Of a stretch of DNA of 7,282 bases, positions 5,317-7,282 are shown piece by piece. The notes beneath the pieces are model-generated. The model worked only from the letters and a program-made list of their open reading frames with translations, was not told the origin of the DNA and made no database searches. The DNA comes from an uncultured Collinsella sp. (GTDB lineage: Bacteria > Actinomycetota > Coriobacteriia > Coriobacteriales > Coriobacteriaceae). Each line of letters begins with the position of its first letter. The first letter of the stretch is position 1. The stretch is taken from NCBI GenBank assembly GCA_902496455.1, contig CABVAY010000065.1, forward strand, positions 1 to 7,282, in the 5' to 3' direction. The position numbers and the translations under genes were made by a program.

Positions 5317-5343
5317 AACCAGTCATCCCAAAATGACTAGGTT
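5317..5343. promoter_or_regulatory. Imperfect dyad between the divergent coaX and OPT promoters
   Basis: AACC-AGTCAT (5317-5326) pairs with ATGACT-a-GGTT (5333-5343) around the loop CCCAAA: ten pairs with one bulged base at 5339. The dyad centre (about 5330) lies almost midway between the minus-strand TATACT (5300-5305) and the plus-strand TATACT (5349-5354), so the dyad covers the -35 zones of both. That is a natural place for a shared operator. The alternative is a dispersed hairpin repeat, since part of it (TAGTCA-n-TTTGGGA, minus strand) recurs at 3749-3762. Confidence 0.45.
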
Positions 5344-5348
5344 GCGGC

Positions 5349-5354
5349 TATACT
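5349..5354 (+). promoter_or_regulatory. Candidate -10 box for the OPT transporter
   Basis: TATACT on the plus strand (five of six). Transcription from it would start near 5361 and give a leader of about 100 bases before ATG 5465. As for coaX, the -35 zone is occupied by the dyad and lacks a TTGACA-like hexamer. Confidence 0.4.
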
Positions 5355-5407
5355 GATGCGCGGTCGTTTGCGAGCTCACGCGACGGCCTTTGGTAACCCG
5401 ACTTCCC

Positions 5408-5445
5408 GCGCCGCATCCGTAGCGGCGCTCCCGGGGGAAGCGGAT
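5408..5445 (+). promoter_or_regulatory. Leader hairpin of the OPT gene with possible pseudoknot
   Basis: GCGCCGC (5408-5414) and GCGGCGC (5422-5428) form a perfect 7-bp stem around the loop ATCCGTA. The loop bases ATCCG (5415-5419) are complementary to CGGAT (5441-5445), which lies 6 bases before the AAAGGAG (5452-5458) of the transporter. The pair could form an H-type pseudoknot near the ribosome binding site. I recognise no known riboswitch class, and in such GC-rich sequence the pairings could be chance. Confidence 0.3.
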
Positions 5446-5464
5446 ATACGCAAAGGAGTTCTAT

Positions 5465-7168
5465 ATGAGCAATCCCTCGAACCGCGCCTCGATGCGCGGG
5501 CAACTCACGCTGCGCGGTGTCGTCATCGGCGTCCTTGGCTGCGTGATCATCACGGCAAGCTCGGCCTACACGGCCCTCAAGATGGGCGCCCTCCCCTGGC
5601 CAATCATTTTCGCTGCCGTCATCTCGCTGTTCTTCCTGAAGCTCATGGGCAATGCCAGCCTCAACGAGGCCAACGTCACCCACACCATCATGTCCGCGGG
5701 CGCCATGGTCGCCGGCGGCCTGGCGTTTACCATCCCGGGCGCCTGGATGCTGGGCTATGCCGACCAGATCAGCTGGCTCGACATGTTTATCGTGGCGCTC
5801 GCCGGCACCATCCTGGGCCTGCTGGCCACCGCGCTCATCCACCGTCACTTTATCGTGGACGCCGCGCTGGAGTTCCCCACCGGCAACGCCGCAGCTCAGA
5901 CCCTACGCGCCACCGAGGCCGGCGACAAGACCGGTAAGCAGCTCTTTGGCTCCATGGCCATCGCAGGCATCTACAGCGTGCTGCGCGACGCCCTGGGCGT
6001 GGTGCCCAGCATGCTGTGCACGCTCAACATCCCCGGCGTGACCTTTGCCATCTACAACTCGCCCATGCTGCTGTCCATCGGCTTCCTCGTGGGCTTCGCC
6101 CCGGTCGCTTTCTGGTTTGCCGGCGCCCTGTTGGGCAACTTTGGCATCATCGTGGGCGGCACCGCTGCCGGTCTGTTCGACGTTATGACTGCGCAAGGCA
6201 TCGTCAAGTCCCTGGGCATGGGCCTCATGATGGGCTTTGGCGTCGCCGTCGTCCTCAAGGACATCCTGCCGCAGGTCGCCGGTATCGTCCGCGGTCTTGC
6301 CGCCGACAGCTCCACCGACACCGACGAGCAGTCGCTCATCTCGGGCTCCCTTAAACTCGACGCCGGCATCATCGGCCTGGGCGCTGCCGCCATCGCCGTG
6401 ATCGTCGCCATCGCGCTCGACCTTGGTCCCGTCCCGGCCGTCATCGTGACGCTGTTCACCTTTGTCACCACCATCATGAGCGCACAGAGCTGCGGCCAGA
6501 CGGGCATCGACCCCATGGAGATCTTTGGCCTCATCGTTATGCTCATCGTGGCTGCCTTCGCGCAGCTCGCGCAGGTTAAACTGTTCTTTATCGCCGGCAT
6601 CGTGGCCGTAGCGTGCGGCCTTGCGGGCGACGTCATGAACGACTTTAAGGCCGGCGCCGTGCTGGGCACCAACCCGCGTGCACAGTGGGTCGGCCAGGCC
6701 ATCGGCGGCATCGTGGGCGCCCTGGTCGCTGCCGCCGTCATGGTCGCGCTCGTAACCGCCTATGGTCCGGACGCCTTTGGACCCGACAAGAGCTTTGTGG
6801 CCGCGCAGGCAAGCGTCGTCGCCACCATGGTCTCGGGCATCCCGAGCGTGCCGTGGTTTGCGGGCGGCTTTATCGCCGGCATCGTCATGTACTGGCTCGG
6901 CATTCCGGCCATGATGATCGGCCTGGGCGTGTACCTGCCGTTCTACATGTCGCTCACGGCTTTCCTGGGCTCCTGCGTTAAGCTCGCCTACGACAAGTGG
7001 GCCGCTCACCGCGACGCCACCGCTGGTCTTTCGGACGAGGAAAAGGCCGCCAAGGACGCCGCCTTCCAGGAGCAGGGCCTGGTTGTCGCCAGCGGCCTGC
7101 TCGGTGGCGAGTCCATCGTCGGCGTTATCCTGGCGTTTGTCTCCGTGGGTCTGAGCCTGCTGGGCTAA
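5465..7168 (+). CDS. OPT-family oligopeptide transporter
   Basis: This is a 567-residue integral membrane protein of the oligopeptide transporter superfamily (PF03169 type). These are secondary carriers that import small peptides or, in some branches, metal chelates. Family signatures: EFPTGNAAAQTLRA (136-149), GDVMNDFKAGAVLGTNPRAQ (388-407) followed by WVGQAIG, YLPFYMSLTAFLG (490-502), and GLLGGESIVGV (544-554). About 14 or more hydrophobic segments alternate with short loops. A cytoplasmic loop lies near 277-296 (DSSTDTDEQS) and a charged helix near 505-537. The length is at the short end of the bacterial branch (about 550-680). Start ATG 5465 follows AAAGGAG (5452-5458) by 6 bases. The gene stands alone, diverges from coaX, and ends before a strong terminator. 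No binding-protein or ATPase gene is attached, as expected for OPT. The substrate cannot be read from sequence. Confidence 0.94.
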   Translation: MSNPSNRASMRGQLTLRGVVIGVLGCVIITASSAYTALKMGALPWPIIFAAVISLFFLKLMGNASLNEANVTHTIMSAGAMVAGGLAFTIPGAWMLGYADQISWLDMFIVALAGTILGLLATALIHRHFIVDAALEFPTGNAAAQTLRATEAGDKTGKQLFGSMAIAGIYSVLRDALGVVPSMLCTLNIPGVTFAIYNSPMLLSIGFLVGFAPVAFWFAGALLGNFGIIVGGTAAGLFDVMTAQGIVKSLGMGLMMGFGVAVVLKDILPQVAGIVRGLAADSSTDTDEQSLISGSLKLDAGIIGLGAAAIAVIVAIALDLGPVPAVIVTLFTFVTTIMSAQSCGQTGIDPMEIFGLIVMLIVAAFAQLAQVKLFFIAGIVAVACGLAGDVMNDFKAGAVLGTNPRAQWVGQAIGGIVGALVAAAVMVALVTAYGPDAFGPDKSFVAAQASVVATMVSGIPSVPWFAGGFIAGIVMYWLGIPAMMIGLGVYLPFYMSLTAFLGSCVKLAYDKWAAHRDATAGLSDEEKAAKDAAFQEQGLVVASGLLGGESIVGVILAFVSVGLSLLG

Positions 7169-7171
7169 GCT

Positions 7172-7183
7172 GAGCAGCTGCTC
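7172..7183. repeat. 12-bp palindrome just after the OPT stop
   Basis: GAGCAGCTGCTC is a perfect palindrome 3 bases past the TAA stop (7166-7168). It shares the CAGCTG centre with the palindrome at 3787-3798. It may add 3' structure ahead of the terminator; nothing else supports a function. Confidence 0.3.
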
Positions 7184-7209
7184 GACAGCAACCATATTGC
7201 CTACGATTT

Positions 7210-7249
7210 GCCCGGTCGGTAGCTTTCGCGGCTGCCGACCGGGCTTTTT
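7210..7249 (+). terminator. Intrinsic terminator of the OPT gene
   Basis: GCCCGGTCGGTAGC (7210-7223) pairs with GCTGCCGACCGGGC (7231-7244). The 14-pair stem has one G-U pair and a 7-base loop, and TTTTT (7245-7249) follows. It lies 42 bases past the transporter stop and fits a rho-independent terminator in every respect. Confidence 0.95.
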
Positions 7250-7282
7250 GATATCGAAACAAAGAAAGGCCGGCGCGCTGCG
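7250..7282. other. Right-hand end, no gene visible
   Basis: These 33 bases follow the terminator. AAAGAAAGG (7260-7268) could be a ribosome binding site for a gene starting beyond the window, but no start codon lies at the right distance before the end. Confidence 0.3.

Noticed and set aside
5356..5937. Possible upstream reading frame starting at ATG 5356 in the OPT leader
   Set aside because: It has no stop before the transporter start, runs out of frame through the transporter, and has no ribosome binding site, since the ATG lies right at the -10 box.
5903..7195. 430-codon open frame on the minus strand opposite the OPT transporter
   Set aside because: Its His/Asp/Gly-rich translation mirrors the transporter codons on the other strand. 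It runs through most of the transporter and shows no protein family signature.
1..7282. CRISPR array, tRNA, rRNA, insertion sequence or phage module
   Set aside because: I saw no regularly spaced direct repeats, no tRNA cloverleaf, no rRNA sequence and no transposase, integrase or phage gene. The only repeat-like content is the short intergenic palindromes.

Overview
The window reads as a piece of a high-GC Gram-positive genome. Codon third positions are GC-rich, starts are a mix of ATG and GTG, and most genes sit behind a good AAAGGAG or GGAGG ribosome binding site. The protein set and intergenic style look most like Coriobacteriia, probably Collinsella. That genus call is from recollection of similar proteins, not a search.

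Layout: positions 1-39 may hold the last codons of a plus-strand gene that enters from the left. Five genes then lie on the minus strand. In transcription order (right to left) they are coaX, type III pantothenate kinase (4421-5272); a dCMP deaminase (3809-4333); a NifU/Nfu C-terminal-domain iron-sulfur scaffold (3360-3638); lgt, prolipoprotein diacylglyceryl transferase (2429-3250); and a large polytopic membrane protein that resembles the DUF6020 / GT-C-like group (100-2283). On the plus strand, diverging from coaX, is an OPT-family oligopeptide transporter (5465-7168). It ends in a textbook intrinsic terminator (7210-7249).

The minus-strand genes do not form one tight operon. The gaps are 87-170 bp, the deaminase has its own extended -10 promoter, and several gaps hold hairpins. 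The genes are mostly housekeeping: CoA synthesis, dUMP supply, Fe-S delivery and lipoprotein maturation. A surface-glycan or membrane protein and a peptide importer accompany them. No pathway links all six.

The unexpected content is intergenic. Between lgt and the DUF6020-like gene are two near-perfect hairpins in opposite orientation. Their stems differ completely, but their loops share a CCTGTCC / GGACAGG core. A related hairpin carrying the same TGTCCCCTTTG motif lies just past the other end of the DUF6020-like gene. This looks like a REP/BIME-type dispersed palindrome family. A second point of interest is the coaX/OPT divergent region, where an imperfect dyad lies midway between two outward-facing TATACT boxes. 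I do not see a clearly new multi-gene system here.
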